Source of the DNA: JAKPAM01 sp047601745 | GTDB lineage: Bacteria; Pseudomonadota; Gammaproteobacteria; Burkholderiales; Burkholderiaceae_E | DNA: 64,000 bases | Direction of reading: 5' to 3' | Assembly (NCBI GenBank): GCA_047601745.1 | Contig: JASGIS010000001.1 | Coordinates: 558,001-622,000 of the forward strand | Part shown: one piece after another, positions 43,722 to 52,878 of the stretch | How positions within the stretch are numbered: position 1 is the first letter of the stretch | How the letters are laid out: every line of letters begins with the position of its first letter | Made by a program: the position numbers and the translations under genes | Notes under the pieces: model-generated | The model's input: only the letters and a program-made list of their open reading frames with translations | The model's database searches: none | Told to the model about the DNA's origin: nothing

Positions 43722-44738
43722 TCAGGACGCCAGCAGCTCTCGCAACGCGTCGTCCAGCACCCGGATGTCGGCCGGGCTCGTTCCCGGGCCGCCGGCGAAA
43801 TGTCCCCAGATCGTGTCGACGACGCGCAGCTCGGCGTTCGGCATGTGCCGGACCTCGAACTCGTTGTCTTCCGGCGGGAAGTACAGATCCGTCCTGGCCG
43901 GCATCACGATCGCCTTGGCCTTGATCGCGCCGAGCGCCTTCTCGAAATCTCCGCCGAACACCTCGTTGGCGCTGATGTCGCCGTTCTGCCAGGTCCACAG
44001 CATCGTCAGCAGGTTGTTCGGATCGCGGTTCAGGAACAGGCCCTCCCAGAAGCCGACCAGGAAATCCTCGAGCGACGCATAACCCATCTTCTCCAGATCG
44101 AGCCGGTGGCGATAGAAGGCCTGCGAGAACCCCCAGCCCGCGTACACGCGCCCGAACGCGCGCAGGCCCTTGTCGGGCACCGTGTCGTACCAGCCGTCCT
44201 TGAACGCGGCGTCGGCCGTCAGCGCGGCCTTCGCGCCCTCGAGGAACACGAAGTTGTGCCGCGAGCATCGGGCCGAGCCCTGGAACGGCAGGATGCGCTC
44301 GACCATGTCCGGGTACAGCGCTCCCCAATGGTAGGTCTGCAGCGCGCCCATCGACCAGCCGGTCACCAGCTTCAGCTTGCTGATGCCGAAGCGCTCGGTC
44401 ACCAGCCGATGCTGCTGGCGAACGTTGTCGTACGCGGTGATCCGGGGAAAGCGCGCCGCATTGAACGGTGCCGGCGTATTGCTCGGCGACGTCGACAGAC
44501 CGTTGCCGAACAGGTTCGGCACGATGATGAAGTACTTGCGCGGATCGAGCGCCATCGATTCGCCGATCAGCCATTCGTTCTCGTAGTGCTGGCCCGAGTA
44601 CCAGGTCGGATAGACGATCGCGTTGTCCCTGGCCTCGTTCAGCGTGCCGTAGGTCTTGTACGCGAGCCTGGCGCCGCGCAGCGTCTGCTGGCACTGCAGC
44701 ACGACGTCGCCCAGTTCGAACAGTTGATAGTCACTCAT
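43722..44738 (-). CDS. MetX-like alpha/beta hydrolase
   Basis: The 338-residue protein resembles homoserine O-acetyltransferase (MetX) in the alpha/beta hydrolase fold. The nucleophile elbow is GWSMGA, the acid is likely the Asp in PARTDLYFPPEDN, and the histidine is in TIWGHFAGGPG. MetX proper has a different elbow (usually GGSMGG), so this may be a related acyltransferase or hydrolase. ATG 44738 has GGAG upstream. It lies 57 bp after the ABC ATPase on the same strand and is probably the last gene of that transporter operon, so it may act on the imported compound. Confidence 0.85.
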   Translation of the reverse strand: MSDYQLFELGDVVLQCQQTLRGARLAYKTYGTLNEARDNAIVYPTWYSGQHYENEWLIGESMALDPRKYFIIVPNLFGNGLSTSPSNTPAPFNAARFPRITAYDNVRQQHRLVTERFGISKLKLVTGWSMGALQTYHWGALYPDMVERILPFQGSARCSRHNFVFLEGAKAALTADAAFKDGWYDTVPDKGLRAFGRVYAGWGFSQAFYRHRLDLEKMGYASLEDFLVGFWEGLFLNRDPNNLLTMLWTWQNGDISANEVFGGDFEKALGAIKAKAIVMPARTDLYFPPEDNEFEVRHMPNAELRVVDTIWGHFAGGPGTSPADIRVLDDALRELLAS

Positions 44739-44795
44739 GATGCGCTCCGCGGGTCGAGAGGGATGGAGGGAAGGACACGACGACGATCGGCACGG

Positions 44796-46046
44796 TCAGG
44801 CCGCCAGCGTGATGGCGACGTCCGCCGGCCATTCGCAGATCACCGGCTGCCCGACGTCGACCGGCGACGCGAAGAAGCGCGTCTCCTCGACGTAGGCGAC
44901 GAACTCCGGGGGCTGGGGCCGACTCAGGGCCACGCCGACTTTCATGTAGAGGCCCTGATACTCGAGACCGCTGACCGTGCCCCGCACCGCATTGGCCGGC
45001 AGCGCTCCGCCGTCGTCGGCGCGCACCGCGATCCGGTCGCGGCGCACCGCGATCGACATCGCGTCGCCAGCTCTCGAAATGCTGCCGTCGCCGGTGGCGG
45101 TGAAGGTCTCGCCGTCCGGACCGCGCAAGCTCACCGCGTGTCCGCCGGTCGTGGTCGCCGCCACGCGGGCGGGCAGCACGTTCTGGCCGCCGATGAAGCG
45201 GGCGACGTAAGCGGACGCCGGCCGCGCGTAGACGTCTCGCGCCGACGCCGATTGCGCGATGCGGCCGCGATCCATGACCACGACCTGGTCGGCGACGGCG
45301 ATCGCCTCGAGCTGGGTATGCGTGACGTGGATGAACGTGATGCCGAGCTCGCGCTGCATCGCGCGCAACTCGCCGCGCATCTGCAGCCGCAGGAACTCGT
45401 CGAGCGCCGACAACGGCTCGTCCAGCAGCAGCACCTTGGGCCGCATGATGATCGCCCGCGCCAGCGCGACGCGCTGCTGCTGCCCGCCGGACAGTTGCGC
45501 GGGCAGGCGGTTCGCCAAGGCCTGCAACTGCACCTGCTCGATCACGCGGTCGGCCTCGCGCAGCCGCTCGGCCTTGCCGACGCCGCGCACGCGCAGCGAG
45601 AACGCGACGTTGTCGCGCACCGACAGATGCGGGAACAGCGCGTAGTTCTGGAACATCATCGCGGTGCCGCGATCGCGCGGCGAATCGCCGACGACGTTGC
45701 GCTGGTCGATCAGGATCGCTCCTTCGCTGGGCGTCTCGTGGCCGGCGATCATCCGCAGCATCGTCGATTTGCCGCAGCCACTGGGACCGAGCAGACAGCA
45801 ATAGGTGCCGGGCTCGATCCGCAGATCGATGTCTTCGACGGCCGTCAGCCCGTCCGCATAGCGCTTGGTCACGCCGGCCAGCGTGATGCCGCCGCGCGCA
45901 GCGGTGCCGGACGCGTCGGACACCGGCGCGGCGGGCGCCGTGGCCGCCGTGGCCGCCGTGGCCGCCGTGGCCGCCGTGGCCATCGTCGGCGCGGCGGGCG
46001 CGCGGGCCGCGCCGGTCGACGAAGGGACATGAGTATGGGCAAGCAT
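44796..46046 (-). CDS. ABC transporter ATP-binding protein, PotA-like
   Basis: The 416-residue protein has Walker A GPSGCGKST, signature LSGGQQQR, Walker B LLLDEPLSALD and a C-terminal TOBE-like domain, as in spermidine/putrescine and related importers. The N-terminus has a low-complexity ATAATAATA stretch from a 9-bp DNA repeat. ATG 46046 is my choice, with an alternative at 46061. It pairs with the two permeases and binding protein encoded just upstream. Confidence 0.92.
   Translation of the reverse strand: MLAHTHVPSSTGAARAPAAPTMATAATAATAATAATAPAAPVSDASGTAARGGITLAGVTKRYADGLTAVEDIDLRIEPGTYCCLLGPSGCGKSTMLRMIAGHETPSEGAILIDQRNVVGDSPRDRGTAMMFQNYALFPHLSVRDNVAFSLRVRGVGKAERLREADRVIEQVQLQALANRLPAQLSGGQQQRVALARAIIMRPKVLLLDEPLSALDEFLRLQMRGELRAMQRELGITFIHVTHTQLEAIAVADQVVVMDRGRIAQSASARDVYARPASAYVARFIGGQNVLPARVAATTTGGHAVSLRGPDGETFTATGDGSISRAGDAMSIAVRRDRIAVRADDGGALPANAVRGTVSGLEYQGLYMKVGVALSRPQPPEFVAYVEETRFFASPVDVGQPVICEWPADVAITLAA
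45942..45977. repeat. Four perfect 9-bp tandem repeats in the ABC ATPase 5' region
   Basis: The unit GGCCGCCGT is repeated four times with degenerate copies on both sides. Read on the minus strand it encodes ATA-type residues before the ABC domain. Confidence 0.85.
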
Positions 46047-46099
46047 CGAGGCGATCCTCATTCGTATCGGAAATCGTTCGGCGGAACGCATCGTCGATC

Positions 46100-46990
46100 T
46101 CAGGCGGCGCCGTACCGCGCACGGCGCCGCTGGATCAGCACGATCGAGCCGAGAGCCAGCGCGATCAGCGCGAACGAGATCAGCGTGGTGACCGTGCCGA
46201 GCGCATAGATCGACGGCGTCGTCACGTTCTGCGTCATGCTCCAGATCTCGATCGGCACGGTGTTGCTGCCGCCGGTGGTCTGCAGCGTGCGGGCGAACTC
46301 GTCGTACGACAGCGTGAAGCCGAACAGCGCGACGGCGATGATCCCGGGCAGCAGGATCGGCAGCACGATCCAGCGCAGCGTCTGCCCCGCGGTCGCGCCG
46401 AGGTCGCGGGCGGCCTCCTCGTAGGCCCGGTCGAAGCGGCCGAACACCGCGAACGTGATCAGCACGCCGAACGGCAGCGTCCACGTCAGTTGCGCGCCGA
46501 GCGCCGACGTCAGCCAGCCGGTTTCCCAGCCGAACTGGTCGAACATCAAGCCGATGCCGATGCCCAGCACATAGCCGGGCGCGGTCAGGCTGACGACGAC
46601 CAGATAGAAGACCAGCGAATCGCCGGGCACGCGGCGGCGAAATCCCATCCCGGCCGCGATCGAGAACACGACGGTCAACGCCATCACGAGCAGCGCCAGC
46701 GGGATCGAACGCGAGATCGCGCCGGCGATGTCGGCGCTCGTGCCCTGCCAGAGCTGGACGAACCAGTGCACGCCAATGCCGCGCATCGGGAACGACAACG
46801 CGCCGCCGGGCCCCTGGAACGACAGCACGTACATGCACAGCATCGGGCCGTACAGGAACGACACGTAGGCGGCGAAGACGGCCGCCAGCAGCCAGAAGGT
46901 CAACGGACGCTTCGGGGCGTCGGCGCGGCGGCGCGCGCGCCGGGCCGCGGCGGCCGAGATCGGGCCGGAGATCGTTGGTGCGGAGTTCAT
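46100..46990 (-). CDS. ABC transporter permease, PotC-like
   Basis: The 296-residue protein has about six membrane helices and the EAA loop motif EEAARDLGATAGQTLRWIVLPILLPG typical of PotC/PhnV-type permeases. The N-terminus is rich in arginine (ARRARRRADAPKR), fitting a cytoplasmic leader. It starts 3 bases after the other permease, so the two are coupled. Confidence 0.92.
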   Translation of the reverse strand: MNSAPTISGPISAAAARRARRRADAPKRPLTFWLLAAVFAAYVSFLYGPMLCMYVLSFQGPGGALSFPMRGIGVHWFVQLWQGTSADIAGAISRSIPLALLVMALTVVFSIAAGMGFRRRVPGDSLVFYLVVVSLTAPGYVLGIGIGLMFDQFGWETGWLTSALGAQLTWTLPFGVLITFAVFGRFDRAYEEAARDLGATAGQTLRWIVLPILLPGIIAVALFGFTLSYDEFARTLQTTGGSNTVPIEIWSMTQNVTTPSIYALGTVTTLISFALIALALGSIVLIQRRRARYGAA

Positions 46991-46993
46991 CGC

Positions 46994-47854
46994 TTACCTC
47001 GTGGCCAGCAGTTCCTTGCGCACGTCGATGAATCGCGAGGCGATCGCGATCAGCACCGTGAGCACGATCAGCAGCAGCACCGCGCTGGCCGCCGCATGGG
47101 GAAACAGCAGTGTCGAGACGTCGTCGTACATCGCCGAGACCACCGACGCGGAGCCGCCGCCGCTCATCACCTTGACGACGTAGAAGTCGCCCATCACCAG
47201 CGTGACGACGAAGATCGATCCGAGCGCGACGCCCGACCGGCACAGCGGCAGCACGACGCCGACCATCGTCTGCCAGCGGCTCGCGCCGGCGTCGGCGGCC
47301 GCCTCGAACAGCTTGCGGTCGATACGGCTCATCGCGTTGAAGATCGGCACGATCATGAAGATCGTGAACAGATGCACGTACGACAGTACGACCGCGAAAT
47401 CGGAGAACAGCAGGAACTGCAGCGGCTGCCGGATCAGGCCGAGCCGCATCAGCATCTCGTTGACGACGCCGTGGTTGCCGAGCACCGGCAGCCAGGAAAT
47501 CATCCGGATCACGTTCGACGTCCAGAACGGCACCGTGCAGACGAGGAAAAGGCCGATGGCGACGAGCCGGTCGCGAACGTGGAAGACCAGGAAGTAAGCG
47601 ACCAGGTAGCCGATGACGAACGAGAACAGCCAGGTCAGCGACGCGAACTTCGCCATCTTCAGGTACAGCGACCAGGTCAGCCCCGCCGTCAGCACGCTGC
47701 GGTAGTTCTCGAACGAGAAGTCCGCGACCGTCTCGAAGCCGTCGGTGCGGAAGAAGCTGACGACGACGACGAGGATCAGCGGCACGATCATGAACAGCAG
47801 CAGCACCAAGGCCAGCGGCGTCAACTGCAGAGTGGTTCGAAGCCGGGGCGACAT
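46994..47854 (-). CDS. ABC transporter permease, PotB-like
   Basis: The 286-residue protein has about six membrane helices and an EAA loop (LFEAAADAGASRWQTMVGVVLPLCRSG) of the PotB type. It pairs with the PotC-like permease to form the membrane channel. It begins 4 bases after the stop of the binding-protein gene. Confidence 0.92.
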   Translation of the reverse strand: MSPRLRTTLQLTPLALVLLLFMIVPLILVVVVSFFRTDGFETVADFSFENYRSVLTAGLTWSLYLKMAKFASLTWLFSFVIGYLVAYFLVFHVRDRLVAIGLFLVCTVPFWTSNVIRMISWLPVLGNHGVVNEMLMRLGLIRQPLQFLLFSDFAVVLSYVHLFTIFMIVPIFNAMSRIDRKLFEAAADAGASRWQTMVGVVLPLCRSGVALGSIFVVTLVMGDFYVVKVMSGGGSASVVSAMYDDVSTLLFPHAAASAVLLLIVLTVLIAIASRFIDVRKELLATR

Positions 47855-47858
47855 GGGA

Positions 47859-49199
47859 TCAAGCCGCCTTGAACTCGTTCCAGCGCTGGACCATGTACTG
47901 GTTCTCGTCCATCACCGTGTTCCAGCACGCGATGTTCGAGAAGCGCTGCGCGAGCGAGCCGCCGTCGCGAACCGTGTCCGGCTGCGCGATCGGCTGGCCG
48001 TGCGAGCTCTTGATCACCTCGCTGGCCGGCTTGCCCAGATACCAGTAGTCGAACTCGGCCGGCGTCATGAACGCCTTGGCGGTCGCCGGCACCGGGCTGT
48101 AGTAGCCGTGGCGTGCGACGTAGGCGCCCTGCCAGCCCGCGTAGTACCAGTTCAGGTATTCGTAGGCGGCCTCGAGCTTCTTGCCGCTCAGGTGCTTGAG
48201 CAGTCCCATGCCGTTGCACCAGCCGCGGTAGCCTTCCTTGCCGTTCGGCTTGATCGCCACCGGCGCGTAGACGCAGGGGATGTTCTTCTCCAGCACCGCC
48301 GTCACCGCCGGCGACCACATCGACTGGATGAACACCTCGCCGCTGGCCATCAGTTCGACCGACTGCTCGAACGTGCTCCACGATGCGCGGAAATGGCCTT
48401 TCTTCTTCAGATCGATCAGCGCGGCGATCGTGATGTCGATCTCCTTGCGCGTCATGTTGCCCTTGTTGCCGTAGACCAGATCGCCACGGGATTCGAGCGC
48501 CTGCGCGGCGTCCATGATGCCGATGTTCGGAATGTCCAGGATCGCCGCCTTGCCCCGATATTTCGGGTCGAACAGCTCCTTCCATTCGCTGACTTCGTGG
48601 CCGACCTTGTCGGGGCGATAACCGATCGAATCCGCGTTGAACACCTGCGGCAGGAACGTCAGCCAGCGCTGCTGGCCGTCGACGATCTTCCTGGCGTCCG
48701 GACCGTCGGTGTACATCACTTCATACGGCGAGATCCCCTGACGGGAGATCTTGCGCCCCTCGTACTCGCCGGTCGTGAAGATCGGCAGGATGCCGTCGAA
48801 GGCCTTGATCTTCTGCGAGTCGATCCCCTGCAGGATCCCGCGGGCCATCGCGACCTTGACCTGCCAGCCCTCCATGTCGGCGATGTCCACGCTGTTCGGT
48901 TGCGTGACGAAACGCGTGATCGACGCCGACGTATCGAGGTTCTGCATCTCCACCTTGAAGCCCAGGTCCTTGGAGGCCTGCGCACCGATATCGCGCTGCA
49001 CCGCGTACGAGACACCGATGTGGCGCAACGTGATGTCGGCGAATTCGCGCTTCAGGATCTGCGGGAAGCCGGTGATCGGCGTGCCGAGCGCGGCCGCGCC
49101 GCCGGCGACGGCCGCCGTTCTGAGCAGCGCGCGTCGCCCCGGTTCGGCGGGCTCGCGGGCGGTCGGGTCCGAGGACGAGAGCGGGGACGAGGCTTCCAC
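47859..49199 (-). CDS. ABC transporter substrate-binding protein, PotD-like
   Basis: The 446-residue protein has a twin-arginine-type leader (GRRALLRTAAVAGGAAALG) after about 20 residues, then a family 1 extracellular binding fold. It resembles spermidine/putrescine or other cation/organic-acid binding proteins; the ligand is not decided. I chose GTG 49199 because AGGAGA lies 7-12 bases upstream; an open frame continues to 49265. It is the first gene of the five-gene operon that ends with the MetX-like hydrolase. Confidence 0.9.
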   Translation of the reverse strand: MEASSPLSSSDPTAREPAEPGRRALLRTAAVAGGAAALGTPITGFPQILKREFADITLRHIGVSYAVQRDIGAQASKDLGFKVEMQNLDTSASITRFVTQPNSVDIADMEGWQVKVAMARGILQGIDSQKIKAFDGILPIFTTGEYEGRKISRQGISPYEVMYTDGPDARKIVDGQQRWLTFLPQVFNADSIGYRPDKVGHEVSEWKELFDPKYRGKAAILDIPNIGIMDAAQALESRGDLVYGNKGNMTRKEIDITIAALIDLKKKGHFRASWSTFEQSVELMASGEVFIQSMWSPAVTAVLEKNIPCVYAPVAIKPNGKEGYRGWCNGMGLLKHLSGKKLEAAYEYLNWYYAGWQGAYVARHGYYSPVPATAKAFMTPAEFDYWYLGKPASEVIKSSHGQPIAQPDTVRDGGSLAQRFSNIACWNTVMDENQYMVQRWNEFKAA

Positions 49200-49390
49200 G
49201 GTCGAATCTCCTGGTCGAAGAAGAGAAGAGGTCGTCGATATCGTGGAAACCAGTGTGAAGCGCACCGCGATCCGGCGAAATACGCTGAATCGCGCATGCG
49301 CGGCGGGCGCCCCCCGAGGCCCGGACCGAGGCGGACGGCACCGGTCCGGCTATCCGTCGAGTCTTGCCATCGGCGGTGATTCGCGCTAGA

Positions 49391-49462
49391 TTGTCGACAC
49401 TCTACTGCCCGGATCGCAAAAAAATCGCGAAGCGACCGGGATCTTTCCGAAGATTGTCAACA
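49391..49462. promoter_or_regulatory. Two GntR-type operator sites before the regulator gene
   Basis: TTGTCGACA (49391-49399, with palindromic core TGTCGACA) and TTGTCAACA (49454-49462) match the TNGTNNACNA pattern of FadR/VanR-subfamily GntR operators. The second ends 2 bases before the GntR start codon. This suggests autoregulation and control of the operon. Confidence 0.6.
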
Positions 49463-49464
49463 CC

Positions 49465-50175
49465 ATGAGTCAAGTGCTCGCTCTGCCCGGCGCCGCCCCG
49501 GTCGACGCCGGCACGCTGTCCGACCAGATCTTCCGGACGCTGCAGTCGGCGATCGTCAAAGGCGAGATCGCGCCCGGCAGCAAGATCTCCGAGCCGGAGC
49601 TGGCGCGCCGGTACGGCGTCAGCCGCGGGCCGCTGCGCGAGGCGCTGCACCGGCTCGAAGGCCAGAAACTGCTGGTGCGTATCCCGCACGTCGGCGCGCG
49701 CGTCGTCTCGTTGTCGCAGCAGGAGCTGATCGAGCTGTACGAGATCCGCGAATCGCTCGAGGGCATGGCCTGCCGGCTGGCCGCCGAGCGGATGGCGCCC
49801 GCGCGGATCGACGAGCTGCGCCGGGTGCTGCAGGCGCACGAGCGCGACGAAGCGTACCGGGCCGGCCGCGGCTACTACCTGCAGGAAGGCGACGACGATT
49901 TCCACTACCGGATCGTCCAGGGCAGCGGTAACCTGATGCTGTTCCGGATGCTGTGCGACGAGCTGTACCAGCTCGCGCGCATGTATCGCGTGCGGTTCTC
50001 GGCGCTGCCGAACCGGCCGCGCCAGGCCTTCGCCGAGCACCACCGTATTCTCGACGCCATCGCCGACCGCGATGGTGAACTCGCGGAAATCCTGATGCGC
50101 CGCCACATCCGCGCATCGCGTCTCAACATCGAAAGACAGATCGCGCAGGGAAACCTGCAGCGAAACGAGGCATGA
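49465..50175 (+). CDS. GntR-family regulator with FCD domain
   Basis: The 236-residue protein has an N-terminal winged HTH (about 16-85, PELARRYGVSRGPLREALHRLEGQKLL) and an FCD effector domain with metal-ligand-type residues (DDDFHYRIVQ, EHHRILDAI). It overlaps the acnD start by 4 bases (ATGA) and so belongs to the same transcript. GntR regulators of this kind control prp genes in many betaproteobacteria. The start has no clear ribosome site because an operator-like sequence fills that position. Confidence 0.93.
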   Translation: MSQVLALPGAAPVDAGTLSDQIFRTLQSAIVKGEIAPGSKISEPELARRYGVSRGPLREALHRLEGQKLLVRIPHVGARVVSLSQQELIELYEIRESLEGMACRLAAERMAPARIDELRRVLQAHERDEAYRAGRGYYLQEGDDDFHYRIVQGSGNLMLFRMLCDELYQLARMYRVRFSALPNRPRQAFAEHHRILDAIADRDGELAEILMRRHIRASRLNIERQIAQGNLQRNEA

Positions 50176-52784
50176 ATCTACAATACAAAAAGCCGCTGCC
50201 CGGCACCCGCTTGGACTACTTCGATGCCCGCGCCGCCGTCGAGGCGATCGCGCCCGGCGCTTATGACGGCCTGCCGTACACGTCGCGCGTGCTGGCCGAG
50301 AACCTCGTGCGCCGCTGCGATCCGGCGCTGCTGAACGACGCGCTCAGGCAGTTGATCGAACGCAAGCGCGAGCTGGACTTCCCGTGGTTTCCGGCGCGCG
50401 TCGTCTGCCACGACATCCTGGGCCAGACCGCGCTGGTCGACCTGGCCGGCCTGCGCGACGCGATCGCCGACAAGGGCGGCGACCCGGCCAAGGTCAATCC
50501 GGTCGTGCCGGTGCAGTTGATCGTCGACCACTCGCTGGCCGTCGAGTACGGCGGCTACGACCCGGACGCGTTCGCGAAGAACCGCGCGGTCGAGGACCGC
50601 CGCAACGAGGACCGCTTCCACTTCATCGACTGGACCAAGGAAGCGTTCGAGAACGTCGACGTCGTGCCGCCGGGCAACGGCATCATGCACCAGATCAACC
50701 TGGAGCGGATGTCGCCGGTGATCCACGCGCAGAACGGCGTCGCCTACCCCGATACGCTGGTCGGCACCGACAGCCACACGCCGCACGTCGACGCGCTGGG
50801 CGTCATCGCGATCGGCGTCGGCGGCCTCGAGGCCGAGAACGTCATGCTGGGCCGCGCATCGTGGATGCGGCTGCCCGACATCGTCGGCGTCGAGCTGACC
50901 GGCCGCCGCCAGCCCGGCATCACGGCCACCGACGTCGTGCTGTCGCTGACCGAGTTCCTGCGCAAGGAGAAGGTCGTCGGCGCTTACCTCGAGTTCTACG
51001 GCGACGGCGCGTCGAGCCTGACGCTCGGCGACCGCGCGACGATCTCGAACATGGCGCCCGAATACGGCGCCACCGCGGCGATGTTCTCGATCGACCAGCA
51101 GACGATCGACTACCTGAAGCTGACCGGCCGCGACGACGAGCAGGTCCGGCTGGTCGAGACCTATGCGAAGACCGCCGGCCTGTGGAGCGACACGCTGAAG
51201 AACGCGCAGTACGAGCGCGTGCTGAAGTTCGACCTGTCGAGCGTCGTGCGCACGCTGGCCGGCCCGTCGAACCCGCATCGCCGGCTGCCGGTGTCGGACC
51301 TGGCCGCCAAGGGCATCTCGGGCAAGGTCGAGAACGAGCCGGGCCTGATGCCCGACGGCGCGGTCATCATCGCCGCGATCACCAGTTGCACGAACACCAG
51401 CAATCCGCGCAACGTGATCGCCGCCGGCCTGCTGGCGCGCAACGCGAACCGCGCGGGCCTGACGCGCAAGCCCTGGGTCAAGACCTCGCTGGCGCCCGGA
51501 TCGAAGGTCGTCGAGCTGTACCTGGAAGAAGCGGGCCTGACGTCCGATCTCGAAAAACTCGGCTTCGGCGTCGTCGCGTTCGCGTGCACGACCTGCAACG
51601 GCATGTCGGGCGCGCTCGATCCGAAGATCCAGCAGGAGATCATCGACCGCAAGCTGTACGCGACCGCCGTGCTGTCGGGCAACCGCAACTTCGACGGCCG
51701 GATCCACCCGTATGCGAAGCAGGCGTTCCTCGCGTCGCCGCCGCTGGTCGTCGCCTACGCGATCGCCGGCACGATCCGCTTCGACATCGAGCAGGACGTG
51801 CTCGGCGTCGATGCGCAGGGTAAGGAAATCCGCCTGAAGGACATCTGGCCGACCGACGAGGAGATCGACGCCGTCGTCAGCCGGTCGGTCAAGCCCGAGC
51901 AGTTCCGCAAGGTCTACACGCCGATGTTCGGCATCCGCGACGAGCGCAAGGCCGTCAGCCCGCTGTACGACTGGCGCCCGCAGAGCACGTACATCCGCCG
52001 CCCCCCTTATTGGGAAGGCGCGCTGGCCGGCGAGCGCACGCTGCGCGGCATGCGGCCGCTGGCGGTGCTGCCCGACAACATCACGACCGACCACCTGTCG
52101 CCGTCGAACGCGATCCTGCCCGACAGCGCGGCCGGCGAGTACCTGGCGAAGATGGGCCTGCCCGAAGAGGACTTCAACTCGTACGCGACGCACCGCGGCG
52201 ATCACCTGACCGCGCAGCGCGCCACGTTCGCGAACCCGCAGTTGTTCAACGAGATGGTCCGCAACGAGGACGGCAGCGTCCGGCAGGGATCGCTCGCGCG
52301 CGTCGAGCCCGAGGGCGAGGTGATGCGGATGTGGGAAGCGATCGAGACCTACATGAACCGCAAGCAGCCGCTGATCATCGTCGCCGGCGCCGACTACGGC
52401 CAGGGCTCGTCGCGCGACTGGGCGGCCAAGGGCGTGCGGCTGGCCGGCGTCGAGGCGATCGTCGCCGAGGGCTTCGAGCGGATCCACCGCACGAACCTGA
52501 TCGGCATGGGCGTGCTGCCGCTCGAGTTCAAGCCGGGCACCAACCGGCTGACGCTGGCGCTGGACGGCACCGAGACTTATGACGTCGTCGGCGAGCGCAA
52601 ACCGCGCGCCGACCTGACGCTGGTCGTCCATCGCCGCAGCGGCGAGACCGTCGAAGTCCCGGTCACCTGCCGGCTCGACACCGCCGAGGAAGTGTCGATC
52701 TACGAGGCCGGCGGCGTGCTGCAGCGCTTCGCGCAGGACTTCCTCGAAGCGTCGGCCGCCGGCGCCGACAAGAAGGCGGGCTGA
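50172..52784 (+). CDS. acnD: Fe/S-dependent 2-methylcitrate dehydratase
   Basis: The 870-residue protein is an aconitase-superfamily enzyme of the AcnD branch. It has Fe-S ligand cysteines in SCTNTSNPRN and CTTCNGMSG and the motif YGQGSSRDWAAKG in the swivel domain. AcnD dehydrates 2-methylcitrate to 2-methyl-trans-aconitate, which PrpF then isomerises. Both genes are here in order. The usual partners prpB and prpC are not between the regulator and acnD. Confidence 0.95.
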   Translation: MNLQYKKPLPGTRLDYFDARAAVEAIAPGAYDGLPYTSRVLAENLVRRCDPALLNDALRQLIERKRELDFPWFPARVVCHDILGQTALVDLAGLRDAIADKGGDPAKVNPVVPVQLIVDHSLAVEYGGYDPDAFAKNRAVEDRRNEDRFHFIDWTKEAFENVDVVPPGNGIMHQINLERMSPVIHAQNGVAYPDTLVGTDSHTPHVDALGVIAIGVGGLEAENVMLGRASWMRLPDIVGVELTGRRQPGITATDVVLSLTEFLRKEKVVGAYLEFYGDGASSLTLGDRATISNMAPEYGATAAMFSIDQQTIDYLKLTGRDDEQVRLVETYAKTAGLWSDTLKNAQYERVLKFDLSSVVRTLAGPSNPHRRLPVSDLAAKGISGKVENEPGLMPDGAVIIAAITSCTNTSNPRNVIAAGLLARNANRAGLTRKPWVKTSLAPGSKVVELYLEEAGLTSDLEKLGFGVVAFACTTCNGMSGALDPKIQQEIIDRKLYATAVLSGNRNFDGRIHPYAKQAFLASPPLVVAYAIAGTIRFDIEQDVLGVDAQGKEIRLKDIWPTDEEIDAVVSRSVKPEQFRKVYTPMFGIRDERKAVSPLYDWRPQSTYIRRPPYWEGALAGERTLRGMRPLAVLPDNITTDHLSPSNAILPDSAAGEYLAKMGLPEEDFNSYATHRGDHLTAQRATFANPQLFNEMVRNEDGSVRQGSLARVEPEGEVMRMWEAIETYMNRKQPLIIVAGADYGQGSSRDWAAKGVRLAGVEAIVAEGFERIHRTNLIGMGVLPLEFKPGTNRLTLALDGTETYDVVGERKPRADLTLVVHRRSGETVEVPVTCRLDTAEEVSIYEAGGVLQRFAQDFLEASAAGADKKAG

Positions 52785-52878
52785 CCCGCGGAAAGCGGGC
52801 CAGCCCCGCGGAAGGCGGCTCGGGCCGGCACCGCCGGCTCGAGCCCGGAACCCCGACCCCCGACACCAGGATCTTTCG

